DNA of 64,000 nucleotides from Sclerodactyla briareus (GCA_026419785.1 JAODTK010005675.1:87479-151478), one strand, 5' to 3'; positions 10,770 through 23,889 are shown, counted from the first letter of the stretch. Numbers and translations are program-made. Notes: generated by a model not told the origin, from the letters alone.

Positions 10770-12480
10770 TTATGTAATTATTACCGGAGGCCTTATACTA
10801 GACAAGGCATATCTTATAAGTCGTTCCACGTTACCCTCTCCCTTTGTGTGGGACCTTCCGGGGTGACTTGTCAGCGTGTCAAGAATAGCGAATGCCTCAT
10901 GCGGCAGCCCTACGGGAACATCTCTGTGACAACTGCATTTTTTGCGTCTTAAATCAGTACCAGAGTGGCGTACGGTGGGGTTGTGTACTAGATGACAATG
11001 ATTGGTGTAAAACACTTCGATAACGATACCGTTTTGATAAGTGCTAGGCTCGGAAATAGTGGATCCAGGCTCCATGAAATGACTTCTTCCACATGCACAC
11101 AGTGGTTACACGGTTGTTGAAATATTTTCTTACGTCACGCACGTACGCTGTCCGATGGACGTAAAATAATGCTACCGAAGCAGGACCCTTCACAGCTGTC
11201 ATGAATATTATTCGAGACAAACGCGCGAGATTTCGCCGGCGTTCGTCCACGTTATAAAACTTGTCGAGTTCCTCCGCGCTGAGAGGGCCTGCCCTGGGCG
11301 AATGTCCCGTAGCCGGGTTTGCGTATAGTTACCATAGGGTTGAACATTGATGAACAATTAAGACGTGAAACTTTAAAGAGGCATCATCGTTTCGCAACAC
11401 CCGCAGTAATTGGACGTGTGGATGACAAAAAACCGTCACGGTTATCGTCATCTATTTTTTTGTTTTACATGACATATTATCGTGATGATGTACCGATCGC
11501 TATCGAATTGCAATGGAGGTTTTTATTGTGACGTTATGTCAACTTCGCTGTCGCTTTTCGTCAGTAGCTACCAGAAACAATGCCTCCTTAAGTACCGTAT
11601 AGCCGCAGGCGTGATTTTCCTCGTCTCTAGGAAGAGTTGGGTTCGATGATCTAAGCCATGTATTTTCTTGGAGAAAAATTTGATACTGCTGAACTTTCAT
11701 TCTCTCGCGAGAATGGGGAAGACCGATAGAGGAATACCAACCTATTTTATAACGCTGGTAGATTGTTCTTGGACTTTGCCATTTCAACCAGGACAACATA
11801 CTCGGCAATGAATCAACGCCAACGCCTATTTCCCTATACTCGGTTTGTAGAGGAAAGTTCCGAGTTGGATCCAATCAAATAATGAGGTTATTGTTGTTGC
11901 TGCTGGTTAATACATTTCACCACAAAACCGATATTTATGGCAATTCCCAAAATCGTCATACGTCGATACAAAAAACTGACAAAGAAACCACGGCGCATGG
12001 TTCGATGCATAGTCTTGTACGGGATGTCTGAAATGCTTCGATGATCACTTTTCTGTTCTACAGTCTAGCATATTCCTATTAATTTTAGAGCCTTTTGGCG
12101 CGTCAAGAATTAACAGGAACTTTATCGATATAGTACTCATAGCTGTGTGTTGTTTTTGACCTTGTACCGGGTCTAATCTACGGATATGTAGAACTGAAAT
12201 CGACTAGAGGGACAACCTAACTGCCAAAGATGAAATAGTCATTTTCAGCAGAACACCAAATACTTATTGCGATAACTAACATGACTATTATTAAGCAGGA
12301 GCCCGAACTCCCGCATAATAATGTATCCCACTACTTCTGGCCGGAGCTCGTCTGGCTCTTAGTCGCTTCTGATCCATTTCTTACGACCATTCTGATTGGT
12401 CGAATCTTCGATACTGGGTCTTCGCCTACGTCCTGGCCCTTGGTTCCAGTAATCGGCGAGGTCGTTTCAACCGCGTTTAA
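10388..12480. other. No recognised gene
   Basis: Apart from the ATT microsatellite, nothing is recognised. A minus-strand frame of 111 codons (11,539-11,874) has ordinary amino-acid content but no motif I know, no splice context I can defend and no partner in the window. Confidence 0.5.
10730..10768. repeat. (ATT)n microsatellite
   Basis: About 13 uninterrupted ATT triplets. ATT tails close the L2/CR1-like LINEs at 16,513-16,528 and 54,100-54,120, but no LINE body is recognised next to this one. Confidence 0.95.
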
Positions 12481-14890
12481 GGTCGTCTGCTCGTTTCATG
12501 TTCGCGTCGTTTGCCGGTTTGTCAGGGGTTCCCCCTCCTTCGCAATTCGTTTGCTATGCTGCTTTGACCAGCATCTCCCCCGCCCCGTCGTTCGTCACCT
12601 CGCTGACCTTCGTAACCCTGCTCTCCGCTCTCCTCCTTCATTTTGTATTTCTTGGATTTGTGTGTTCACCGTGGGAAGTTGACGTCAGTGTTTCGGCCCA
12701 ACGGTGCCAGGGTCGCTCAAAGTGTTGGAAAATTCTCGTATTCTCCGTATGCTGATCGTCCCCTGTAATCGCTCCCCGGCACCCCATTGCGCCCATCCTT
12801 CGTCCACTGGGCTTGAAGACGTGACGTGTTTATATCCGACGTCTGTATCACCCAAAGGCCCTCCTGTTTTGTATCGTGGTCGGTGATTGTTTTTTTTGTA
12901 CGATTGAATGCGTATTCCCAACACTGGTGGGTTCCGCGTCGGCACCAGAGGACCCGCCACCACGGCATTGATGTTATCGTGATCTCTACAAATACGCTCA
13001 TTGCTTACCTCCCCTTCATGCAAGCGAACTGGCAACCCACTTCCTATCATCATTTCCCGTCCAGAGGCACTTCGCACTGTTCCTCTGCATTTAAAAAGTT
13101 ATTGAGAGATGTACTGATATGGCTACTATTATGCAATGGATTGCACTGACTCGATCTCTTCGTGTGCTTCTGGTGTTCTCTATCTCCTGCACTCTGTACC
13201 GATGTCCCCCCGTAACAATGACGTTATCCGTCACTGCAGCATTCCGACTCGAGCCGACGCTTCTACTGGCGTTGAGTTACCTTCAAATATCTGCCTGTCC
13301 ATTTTAGAACGGCAAAAGGCCGCTCTGTTCCTGGATAATTTCCTCGTAATCTTCCCTTCGAAATTTCCATTACTGTCGCTCACAGGTTTATCAGCGTTAT
13401 GCAGTCCAGCGGTTCGTCCCATGATCCATGCAGGTGGTCTTGCCTTTTGTTAGCTGTCAGCTTTCTTCCCCGACACCTCGCTAATACGTGTCTTTTTTCT
13501 GGATAATAAAAATGGCAGCTGATCTATTACAGCTTCTAGTGGTACCCCCGCTTTGCATTTCAGACTCCACGAATCTCCCTTAGTGTTATCCCTTCATCCA
13601 CGGGGCTCCTCTCTTGCTCCCTCACTACTTTCGCTGATACTTCCGTTTCTGCGATATATATTTTGAAGCCGTTCATTGTGCACTGCCAGCGTGTCCACCG
13701 CTCGTCACTTCAGGCTTCACGATATCCCGGTGTGTGTTCTCTTCTCTTTCCGGGTACCTTATGCTTTCGGCACCTTTCTAAAACTTTTGTTTTCTGGGGA
13801 CCAATAAATATGGAGATAATCCACCGTCTCGGTTAGCCTTTATTACTGCTCTGTAACTCAGGCGTCACTTTGATCCCCATTAGAAGCATTTCCGTCTGCA
13901 TTTGTTTGCGGCAATCCTGCTTTCGCGCACCCGCAAAACTTTTGTTTCTGGGACAATTAATAAGTTATAAATCCTTCGTTTGTCTCATCGCTTCCGCCCG
14001 TCTGGAATTCAGACGCCACGTTGTCCTCCGATCCGGTGTGATTCCCTTTCGTGCCGGTTTTTCCCCCTCCTTCGCTTTTCGGCCCCCGTCGCCAGCACTT
14101 TCGTTTCGGGACAATAAATATGTGATAATCCATTGTCGCTCACAGCGTCTCGCCTTTCGGCAATTCCGACGCCCGGCCATTAACCCGATGCCATCTCTCT
14201 CGTTGTGTATTGGGTAGCAGGTCGTTCCTTATTCTCCTCCATACCCGTAATGCGATGAATGTTTTCAATTATGCTGTTATATTATCATTATGCCGAGATG
14301 TTCTGAGTTGTGGAACTCGTTGTCATTTGCAACACATTGGTGTCTTTACCTTCTCGACCAGTCAGGTATCTACTAACAGCTCTGTCCTTGTTTAGGAATC
14401 AAAGAGGACTGATTTCTGGGAAAAAAACAAATGATATGGTGATAATCCTCCGTCGTTCACAACGCTTTTTTGTCCCTGGTAATTCAGACGCGACGTTGTC
14501 ATCTTCGGGTTATTCGTTTTCTTGCCGGTTTCCTCTTCACTTTCGGCACCGCTCGCCAAAAACTTTCGTTTCTGGCCAATAAATATGTTTGTTATCCATT
14601 TTTTTTCACAGCGTTATCGCCTTCCGGCACTGTCCGGCGGCCGCCTTAACCCGATGACAGTCCTCTCCGCTCGTTGCTGCTTTTGGCGAGCATTTCTCCC
14701 TTATTCTCCTCCATATAATTGTAGTGGCAACAATGTTTTTCATGATGCTGTTATCATTATCAATTTGTACCGAAGATGTTCTAGTTTAGACTCGTTGGTC
14801 ATGTACAACCAATTGGCGTCATTACGCTCCTCGACAATCAGGTTAATCTACTACCTCTCTGTCTTTTAAAATCAAAGATGCTGTTCCCGT
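12480..14890 (+). repeat. Degenerate pyrimidine-rich tandem array, unit about 155 bp with a larger unit of about 470 bp
   Basis: A core resembling acttt(t/c)gtttctggga, then caataaatatg and ataatcc, starts at 13,783, 13,938, 14,097, 14,408 and 14,562. The spacings are 155, 159, 311 (two units) and 154. A weaker copy is near 13,491, and flanking blocks (gccggttt..cccctccttcg) reach back to about 12,510. On top of this, about 14,097-14,400 is repeated at 14,562-14,880 (aacccgatg.cagtcctctc, ccttattctcctccata, gatgctgttatcattat, aatcaaag), giving a higher-order step of about 465-485 bases. Short frames on the plus strand are by-products of low purine content. I see no transposon ends. Confidence 0.75.
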
Positions 14891-16500
14891 CGTTTTTGGA
14901 AATATTTTCTCCTGTTTTTCCAAAACGACTCGCGTGACTTTTTCACCTGTTGACTCTCCTTGCACGTGGAAAGTGCTTCCGTCTCCAGCGCTGTGACACC
15001 CGTTTTCTTCCCTCGCTGGAAAGAATCAGCCCTTACTACATCACAGCATTGTTGTGGAGGCTGATATTGAATCCAATACATTGTACCGTCCATGATAGTT
15101 GTGTCGGTGCTCCGTCTGTGGCAGGTAAGAACTGAAGCGTTCCAGAAATGGCTCATGATAAGTGGTGACCGGTGGTGGAAGGTACCGGGAGGTTGGGCTG
15201 GGGTTCATGGCAGGTCATTTGTGAGTATAGGGCGTAGTATCCCTGAGAAAAAATTAATGGTAGTACAGGGGTGGGCTGGCCGGCGAAGTCTTGAGATACG
15301 ATGTAGGCCCGTCTGGGCAGACCCCCATGACGTCCATTGACTCTGTTACACGGGGGTAGGCCTGCTCCAAGATAGATCTTATCGTAACTATGGGATGATG
15401 AACGACAGCTGGGTCACGTAGACAATTACAGTCGCTCCGTCTCCAGATGGCAGTCCCAGTGTCGCACGGTTTTTGAGGAAATTCCAGATCCAGCTCCACT
15501 CTCGATTCTCTCTGAGGAATCGCCTAGGGATTGACATCCCCCCCCCCCCCCGAACCGTGCGATCTCTTGGTTTCATCCTCACACTCGATCTTAAACGATG
15601 CTGGTTCGTGGTCGTTGATGCTCAGTCGAGGAGTCCACAGACTGTGCAGAATCGCAAAGGGCTCGACCTCTGCTGCTGCTTGACACGAGGACCTTACCCA
15701 GGGTAGGGGCCTTCTCGGCTAGACTCAATAGGTCAATGCCATATCTCGGGGCCTCTTCGGCCGTATTATCGTCCATGGAGCGGACTCGTCACAAGCCTTC
15801 ATGACTTCGTAGAGATCCGGCTTGATGAAGCCACTTTATACTCACACATGGAAAGTGCGGCTACTCTCTTCTTCAACTCGGGCTCCGTCGATGGTATTCG
15901 GGAGGACGGTCGGTATTTCTTCAACAGCCAATGGCATTTGGCTATTATCTTGACCATTTCGCCAATTGTATTGGCCTTGGCTCCGATGACGTCATTGCAT
16001 TCTGACGTATCAATCACGGAGTCGGTTTTGTCGCTTTCGTATCGGAATCACGTCCTCGTTGTCATGGTGAGTATCGTCTATGGCGTTAAGCGTAGTTCGG
16101 GCTGGTACCTGGTGAATTTTCCTCCAGTGAGTCGTTGTTGTTTCTGATGTTCCATGGGAAGCATGGTGTTAGAACTTCCGTAGATGAAGGGTCTTGGTGT
16201 TGCTGACCGGCGACTTTTCGGCTGTATTTCTCGTCGAATGATGACGTAGTGGGGTAGCCGAAAGATTGTCTTCATGGTGGTAGGAAGAACGAATTTGTCG
16301 TCCCATTCCAGAAGGATGGATCTGTAAACAGAAGACGATTCTTTGAGTATATTTCATGACAAATTAGATGTTATTTACAAAAATGAATATTGCTATTTGT
16401 ACCGTTCACCGGAATATGTTTATAATTAGTTTACTCTTGGCTCACTGGTTACATATTTGGCATTCAAATAAATATTCGATCATATTCTACTTACCCCCAT
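14891..16500. other. Unassigned stretch
   Basis: Several 60-100-codon frames exist on both strands (for example the minus-strand frame at 15,799-16,017), but adjoining frames do not join into a recognisable protein. A C-run at 15,538-15,552 breaks them. It could hold a decayed coding element that I cannot name. Confidence 0.4.
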
Positions 16501-16510
16501 CGCCATAAAT

Positions 16511-18205
16511 CTTATTAATAATAATAATGACGACTTGATAGAGCGCCTATTGCAAAAAGCCTCCAGGCGATTTACAGACCTAATAAACAAACGGAAGGCG
16601 AAAGGAACCAGAAATGAAACATAAAGACCAGAGGAACCGAAAGACAAAACAAGGGAGAAACACACAAAAAGACCAGAACAAAGGATTTGTCCAGACAGAT
16701 AATGCTGGGTGAAGAGGAACGTTTTAAGAGATACTTTAAAGTAGCCACAGTCGGGGCCAGAGAATAAGTTTGGAGAGCATTCGCATAAGTGAGGAAGAAG
16801 CAGAAGCAAACAACGCTCCCCATAAACTTGATGGAGGCGGGCCAATTTGAAGCTGATTGCTAGTTGCTGACCAAAGTCTAGAAGGAACATGCGCTGACCA
16901 CCCGAGAGAATCGGACCTACAGTTTACAGCTTTGTAATTTAGTGAGTAAAGAATTTTAAAGCATCTCTCCTTAAATGGAGGCCAGTGAAGCCTGCAGAGC
17001 ATGGAGTGATATGCACCCAACGAGGACACAGAGAAAAGTCGAGCAGCAATGTTTGGCACTCGCTGAGCTTGTTAATTAGGTTGTCATGGAGGCCAAACCC
17101 AATGAATTGCAAGCATCCACTATATGTGACAAAGGCATGGATCAGCGTGGTGGTGGTCTTCTGATCGAAGTACAGGCGAATGTCCCCAATCATTCTAATT
17201 GCTACAGGGCAGCTTTACAAAGGGTTTTCACAGCTAGACATTCAAAGAGTCCATGATTAGTCCTAAATTGCGAACTTGGATACAGGTTCGATGACATAGT
17301 TGCCGACATTGATGGTACGACGCCAAGAAGAACTCCGAAGGAAGAGAAGTAACAAACTCTGTCCTCTTGTCATTCAGCACAAACATATTGGAACGGCACC
17401 AGGATCTTATGTTGGTGATACATGCTTCCCTCTGATTCACAGCGACTGAACGATCAGAAGGGTCGAATGTCAGATAGAGCTGAGTGTCGTCAGCTAGGCG
17501 ACAGACTGGGAATACCGGGGCTGCAACAATGTCTTGTAGTGGAGCACTGAAGAGTATGAAAGCAATAGGCCCAATGACAGCTCCCTGATGGAACACCCAA
17601 TCAAGAAGGGTAATGGTAATGCGGGACATCATATTATCACTAGTAACAGACTGAGTTCGACCGCACAAGTAGCTAGCAAACCACTCAAGCGCCTTACCAG
17701 TAACACCGTATCCTCTCGCAAAGGCGATTGTCAGCTGAGAAGGGTCTATGGTGTCGAATGCAGCAACTAAAATCCGAGAGCAGAACCAAATACTTCGGTC
17801 GCTTTTATCAAGCTCAGATAAAGATTTCGTTCTGTACACGAAGCAGTGCAGTTTCGGTGCTATGAAAAGGACGGTAAGCCGAATGCATAGGGGCATGAAG
17901 CTGGTGTTCAACAAGATAGCGTTGCAGCTGATCGACAGCCACTCGTTCAATACCTTTCCCAAGAAAAGGAAGATTTGAAATCCTGCGGTAGTTGGCGAAG
18001 CTCTCAGCATCCAAGCCTGTTTTTTTTCCGCATCGAGTGCACATGTATGCTTCAGTAAAGATGGAAAAACACCGGAAGACAAGAGTTGTTTACGATCCTA
18101 GTAATAATAGGAAGAACGTGAAAAAAGATCTGAAGTTGGCAGGTTAGAGGATCCAAAGAGCAGGACTTAATAGTGGAGACCTTGATGATGCGGAGTACCT
18201 TATTT
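16511..18205 (-). mobile_element. CR1/L2-like LINE, 5'-truncated, reverse transcriptase remnant
   Basis: This encodes the reverse transcriptase half of a non-LTR retrotransposon, which would copy its own RNA into genomic DNA. From high to low coordinates the blocks are: KSCSLDP (about 18,150-18,170); SGVFPSLLK; NYRRISNLPFLGK (about 17,955-17,995); SAYRPFHSTETALLRVQNE (17,820-17,885); DTIDPSQL, where AFDTVDH is usual (17,745-17,768); VFHQGAVIGPIAF in place of GVPQGSVLGP (about 17,550-17,600); and the catalytic palm as LADD instead of FADD (17,486-17,497). The C-terminal region continues through HAFVTYSGCL and HITP blocks to about 16,900. Frameshifts separate the blocks, so it is dead. The 3' end has a gcgctctatcaagtcg motif and a (TTA)n tail at 16,513-16,528, typical of the L2 group. 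The endonuclease domain is missing. The L2 versus CR1 choice is a judgement. Confidence 0.9.
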
Positions 18206-18779
18206 AGTATATTTTAGTAGTTGTTTTTGGAGTTGTTGAAAATTGGAACTGGACGAGCTCAACTCCTCTATGGGTTACAACATATATTAGTCACGTCTCA
18301 CGACAGCTATGCGTGCAACAACGTGTTCTACCGCACACGCTACAGGATGTACAGCAGACACATAATACATCATCAGAGTGGGGTCATGAACTTACGATAT
18401 CACTCACTCACTCACTCACTCACTAACTTCTTCACTCACTTATAGGGGTGAATGCCAGCATGGCACATAACTACATTTACCTCCCCGCCCCCTTCCTAAC
18501 TTCGAGCGAGCAACTAATCCATGGGCAATTACCCTATCTCTCAGTTCAAAGAATAGATTACCCGTTCATCAACGCAGAGTGGCGGTGGGGTCGCTCCCAC
18601 GCTGACCCTCCCACCCGCCCCCCCTCCACTCCTCCCCACTCACCCACTCAATCAATCAATCATTAGAGTACATCCAGGAGGCGCCTTGTCGCATTTACTT
18701 TTGATTCGACGCACTGCACGACCAGACCTATAATTAGTCACAGCTCATGGCTCAGTTCACTTTCGATGACCCCACCATC
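18206..18779. other. No gene; (CACT)n microsatellite at 18,401-18,424
   Basis: Apart from six CACT units and a C-rich tract near 18,605-18,650, nothing is recognised. Confidence 0.6.
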
Positions 18780-18925
18780 CAAGGCATTGCCTTATTCGGT
18801 GTCCTGGTGAAGGAATCGCGAGCTGACAATGGTGCAGTATCCCATTTATTCACCCTTGCTAGGCCTTGAATAGGATCGCTCCTCTGTCGGGCAAGTATAC
18901 CATAAAGAAAAATAGATTCTACGCA
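18780..18925 (+). mobile_element. SINE fragment (3' body and tail)
   Basis: The blocks tcctggtgaagg, cacccttgc, gccttgaataggatcg, ctcctctgt and gggcaagtataccataaaga match, in plus orientation, the body and tail of the SINE at 6,786-7,095. The tRNA-like head is absent or too diverged to see, so this copy is 5'-truncated or decayed. Confidence 0.75.
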
Positions 18926-19974
18926 AAACCAGATGGGGGCCCTCTCAACGAGCTACCGAACCAACTGGTTGTAACTGGTTGTAATGTTGTAACCAAGACA
19001 CGATGGGATAGTTCACTAGAAAACGCGTCAATATATTCAAAGACGCCTCATTGCATGCTGGGTTACGAATCAAACAGGGTCCCCAGTAGGTGAAGGTTGC
19101 TAAACACACCGACTTTGGTCTTCTGCTCCGATAACCTTACCGCCAACGCCCATGCTGCATGCAGTAATATAATGGCTGTCTATGTCATGCTTTGGCGTAA
19201 CGCTATCTCAGGGCCAGCGGCCCCGCCATTGACGTAGCTAGAAGTTACTTGGCCAGGGCCAATTCCTTCGAAGTAAATTGTTCCAGATTTTTATAGCGCC
19301 TTATCGTTTTACCCAGTTTCAAAGTGCTCCGCAGTCATCACCCCTGCTCGTTGGTAACTTTTCACAGCGTGAATCCTAGCTGATCGCACCTGGCACGCGC
19401 ACACTGCCAGTTAAGCTTTATATTTGTTCCCCAAGGGACTTCCCATAGGTGGATGCAACACCTGTCGAGTAACTTTATGTGAGTTACTTAACAGGTGATA
19501 CACCGGGTGGAGTGAATCAATAGATTAAGCCTTGCTCAATGGCACGAACCCACAAACTGGTTTACGAGCTCGGCGCCTTAAGCATTAAGCGCACCACGCT
19601 CTCTATTGTGTTTTGTCGCAGTTACTAGACTAAGCGAGCCATCCATCGGCATATGCGCGATTATGCGCATGAATTATTTGCCTTGCTTGAGGAGTTGGCG
19701 TCCCACGAGGGGATCAGGGAGGAGAGCACACCCTCTTCAGAATCCAGGTGCGCCAATGAATGATAGGCTCTAAGGGCAGGCCCTTGACCCACGCCGAAGC
19801 TCGGGATTGAGTCGTCTTGCACTCGATTCACAGCACGAATGTCACCCCCCCCCCCCCTTGCTAAAAACCTGTATCCGCCGCTTGGTCTAAAACCGTTGAT
19901 GGTCTGCCTCCGAGAGAAATTGAGGGGCGCAGGCCGGTCTCTTGACCCTCCTACAAACAAACCCTTGTGACGTC
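18926..19974. other. No recognised feature
   Basis: There is no gene or clear repeat. A block near 19,860-19,880 (aaaacctgtatccgccgc) resembles a hAT-type right terminus preceded by a C-run, but no partner end was found. Confidence 0.5.
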
Positions 19975-20790
19975 ACTGCCTTGAGGGTTCCCCCGATTGC
20001 AACAAATGGCACTTTCCCGCTTCATCCCCTTTACTTCCTCTATGATGTAAGGGGGGGGGGGTGGGGGGGGGGGGGGGGGGGGGGTTCCTAACCATAGCTG
20101 AGATATCTCAGCCAGAAATATTCATCCCGAGAAATTCCTTCATGCAGTCATGTTCCCTTTAGTATGCCTAATTGTAGAAATACTACCTTTTTAGACCCAT
20201 TATTTGCTGCTCAGTAGCGCCCACTGAGGGTCGAATCGAGCCACTTCTTCTAATGAATGCGCTTTGACAAATGCAAGATAGACCAAAAGAGCACTGGTCC
20301 AAGATTATTTTTAGAGAGTGTGGGGGCGCAAACCTTGCAGAATCCCAACAGGATGCGTCGAAGGCTCGGAGTATTTGAGGGGGATTGGGGTACTTCCCCA
20401 ACAAAATTTAATAATAAGAGTTCGCTGGGTGTGATATTTGTTTCCGGATTGGGGGCGCATAAATTGTTTGCCTCGAGGGTTCCAAGCAGATTGCAAAATT
20501 GTGGCACTTCCCGCTCACATTGGGTTCCTTATCTATATGTGGTAACCATTATGCGCGATATCATCAGGCCAGAGCTAGTTCATTCCGGGAAATATTCCAT
20601 CATGTTTCTTTTAGTTAGGCCTACTTGTTGTGAGAAATACATTATATTTGATGAACCGACGTTTGCTGCTCATGAGTAGCGCCACAAAATAGGGGAGAAT
20701 TACAAAAGTAAGGCACTGGTCCGATTTTTTCTGAGCACATTTGCTAGTGCTAAGAGAGGGGGGGGGACTACCTCAATGTAGAAATTTATT
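19975..20790 (+). repeat. Tandem duplication, unit about 490 bp
   Basis: Blocks in 19,975-20,240 recur in 20,465-20,695 in the same order: tgagggttcc..gattgcaa..tggcacttcccgctc, cctctatgatgta/ccttatctatatgtgg, ggaaatattcc.tcatg, agtaggcctacttgt-like, and gctgctcatgagtagcgcc. The step is about 485-490 bases. A G-run (20,049-20,084) is present only in the first unit. Confidence 0.7.
20049..20084. repeat. Long G homopolymer
   Basis: A stretch of 36 bases contains a single T, otherwise all G. It could fold as a quadruplex. Length and purity may partly reflect sequencing or assembly of homopolymers. Confidence 0.9.
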
Positions 20791-21444
20791 TGATGTGAAT
20801 TCTTCGTTTCGTTTCCGTTGGTAATAAAAATAACCAAGACATGCCCCCCCCCCCCCTCCCTGGATCCGCGTCTGACGAAACTTTTTTCCAGTACTCAAAC
20901 GCATTTACATCAGAAAGCACGCACACGAATATTGAGCAACTGAGGCACTCTGCATCGACTGAATTGGCTTCGTGTTCGTAGTGTTAATTGACCACGCAAA
21001 TTAAAAAGGAAAACCCCCTCTATTATGATTCTTCTACGAAGATTCCTGCAACTTTCAGCAATAACCAGGGCAACGTGCCTATGCCTATCTCCACGCCATT
21101 CGTGATCACGGTGATTACCCTCAGGCACAGCGAACATGCCCTGCTATTAGACAAAAATAAATATCCATGGGATCCGATAACGCGACGGAGCGTGCGCGAC
21201 AAAAAATTCGCCCAGCTACAGGACTTCTTGTCTGTCTAATTTTGACCGATTTCCCCACATGACTTTGGAAGTGACAAGAAACAAGTGGCCGTCCTGCCCC
21301 CTGCTACTTTCGAGTTCCAGGTAAAAAAAAAAAAAATCTTCGAGTGGTAAATGAATTCTTCGTGATTTCACGAGATCATTATCTTCAGATGAGCGTTCAT
21401 CGGCCCGAGCAACTGGCGTATTACAGTATAATGCTACCCTCCTT
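20791..21444. other. No recognised feature
   Basis: Nothing is supported beyond a C-run at about 20,846-20,857 and an A-run at 21,324-21,337. Confidence 0.5.
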
Positions 21445-21560
21445 CCTATGGCTATACGTGCCGAGCAGAGGATCGAACTTGATTCAAGTCCCGGCACAGG
21501 TGCAGACCGGGGTGTCGCACGTTATTGTCAGGTGCAAATACTTCAACACGGAACAAGGTA
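21445..21560 (-). mobile_element. SINE fragment (3' body)
   Basis: The plus-strand blocks tatggctatacgtgccgagc, agaggatcgaactt, ttcaagtccc and ggtgcagacc match the tail and body of the SINE at 6,797-6,880 in the same (minus) orientation. Homology fades after about 60-110 bases. The tRNA-like head is not seen. Confidence 0.7.
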
Positions 21561-22468
21561 CTGCCCCCCTGCATTGACCCTGGATGTGGAGCGGGCACAT
21601 AGCCAGTCTGCCGATTCGGGGGGGGGGGAGACTTTTTTTCCAATTTGAACTTTCTTCCCGGTTTCCCTCTTCTGACGAAAGTGATTAGCAGAGGGTCAGG
21701 GGGGAGGGAGAGGGATACCACTAACTTTATGAGCGTCGAAAAAAGCGGGCTTCCTTGTATCTCACTATACCCCCATTACCCTCATCCTTTGGGCCCATTA
21801 TTCCTCGCAATTATTCAATCCATCCCACGTTCGGATTTTTCCCACTCTTTTTTTTCTCGCTTGTCCCCGTCCCCTCCTCTTCCATTTCTCGATTTGCCCT
21901 CTCGAACTGCTGTCAAGGAGGAAACAACCCTCTGACCTCACTGGCTGGCTATACGCCACTGATGTGTGGATGGTATCACACACAGACAGCAAGTGCAAGT
22001 TGCCTACCCCTCGTTCGTCCCTGCTCGAATTAATGTGATGAGCGCCCTCTTAGCAGGTTAGGGTCTGCTCAGCGTTAGCCAATGATACCTAAATTTGATA
22101 ACATATCTTGGTTGATATGTTTCATTTCTGCGCTACCCTCGCTGCGAAAGATCAGAACCGGCCAGTTTTTGGGAGCCCATAGAGGTTGTGCTGCAGCTGA
22201 CTGAACTTTGAGTTCTGAATTATTGCCGCGGACCTGGCAGAGCAAATCACGGTTTGGAGCACCCACTCACGCACACTAAACACATACACGAACACATGTA
22301 GACCATAAGGACTCTTTTGACATTAATATCACGCTACTGTGTTTTTTCTTCTTCTTTTTTAGCTGGTATATTCTTTAACCATTTCTACAGAAGAGAACCA
22401 CACAGCTACGCCACTACACCTCGCGGTAGCGCTGAGAGTGCTGATGAGTTTGTGACTCTAAGCTTACC
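21561..22468. other. No recognised gene; a possible transposon end at 21,954
   Basis: The motif tatacgccactg at about 21,943-21,954 is the complement of a hAT-like CAGTGGCGTATA terminus. No partner end was found. Nothing else is supported. Confidence 0.45.
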
Positions 22469-22476
22469 GTTACACC

Positions 22477-23881
22477 CATGGGCGGCGATCATGGGGACGA
22501 GGAGGGGGGGCGGGGGGCGGCGTCTCCCGCAATATTTCGGTGGGGGGGACGCATGCACTTCGTCCCCCCCCCCCTAATATTTTGGCCCGACTGATATTTT
22601 GGCCTGACCCTGTAAATCTGACATATCCAGTAGCAACCGTGCTAAACAATGCCTAATGGACTAAATGATCAGTTAGTGATTATGCTGCTCCTTATTCGCA
22701 GTTTTGGCGCGCTACGTCGTGATCTTGATTTTTTTTTTTTGTTTTTATGGGGGGCGACGACTTGTGAAAGTTGAGTGGCTGAGTGGCACGGCACACGCTA
22801 CTATCACTATGACGTATGAGGGCACATGTGCGGCATCGAAAATCGGCCAGAAAACGCCACAAAATTGCGTTGTCAAAAAGACATGATTCAAAATTCAAGT
22901 GAAGAAAAGGCTAAGTACAAATATTGCCTGAATTTCGATGGAATGCTCAAAAGTGTAAGCTCCGTTGTTCTTGAAGGGAAGGAGGTTGAGGCGACGGGGG
23001 TAAGTCTACCACCTGGCGGGACCTGTGAAATTTTGGCATATTGGTATATTTGAAATGTAAATACAGTGATCAGCAATCAATTTGTGGGTGCGACCACTTG
23101 TTGAAAGTTCGATGCCTGCACGATGCACATACTGAGGGGAAAAGGAAAACGGTGCGGGTGGATATCCTTTATGGATATCCTTCAAGATAGCCATCGAAGA
23201 TTCGGCCAGGGAACGCCACAATTCGTGCAAAGACAGCATTCAAAATTCAGGTGGAGGAAAGTTCATATCCAAAGCTTGCCTGACGTTTCGATGGAAAATG
23301 TAGCATTCACGCGAGTGCTTCGCGCGCAGTTGCGTTTTTAATTCTGTTTATACTCATTTGGCCAACTGTCTGGCCCAATTGGCAGTGTCTTTCCCATGCG
23401 CCTGCATGTAGTCTGAGAATAAGATCAAAATGGGGCCCGTAATCTGTGAGTAAAAAACTAAAAGGCCTATCTAAGTGATAGGTCAGAGAGGATTCAGTGC
23501 ATGTCGTTGGTCAATTGGATCCTGCAAAATCTCGCCCCCCCGGCTTTTTTTCGCGCAACGTAGTGTTGTTGCCATTGCCCATTTCAACATTGCTCCTTTA
23601 ATGACCGTAACCTCAATTGCATCGTATTTTTAATAACATGTCAAAGCACCCAACGTAAAACCTTGAAATTGATCCCTGAGGCGATACGTTTTGGAAGAAC
23701 CCAAAATAACTTTTGTTTTTATAATTTTAGGAATGCTGCTACTGTCCATAGGCACGTGGGAAGTGCCGTTTGTTTCCTGCAATTCTAGGGGGTCTGTCAA
23801 ACGAAATTTTCCGTTCTATTTCTTTTGTGTCCACCCCCCCCCCCCCCACGCCTAATCGCCAACACAAAATCGCCCCCCTTG
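22477..23881 (+). mobile_element. hAT-like non-autonomous element, complete copy with exact 8-bp target duplication
   Basis: The left end is CATGGGCGGCGATCATG (22,477). The right end read inward is CAAGGGGGGCGATTTTG (23,881). Both are flanked by an identical gttacacc (22,469-22,476 and 23,882-23,889). An 8-bp duplication and CARGGG-type ends fit the hAT superfamily. Inside are a G-run/C-run inverted structure near the left end and a duplicated unit of about 330 bp (22,755-22,960 and 23,085-23,310), each with a gtgcgaccacttg-like start and a gattc.aaattcaagtg block. There is no transposase frame, so it would need a transposase in trans. A second copy of the family is at 34,106-35,768. Confidence 0.85.
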
Positions 23882-23889
23882 GTTACACC

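Noticed and set aside
12281..13453. Chain of plus-strand frames (up to 133 codons) as a multi-exon gene
   Set aside because: They overlap the degenerate tandem array, are hydrophobic because the DNA is pyrimidine-rich, and show no domain or consistent phase.
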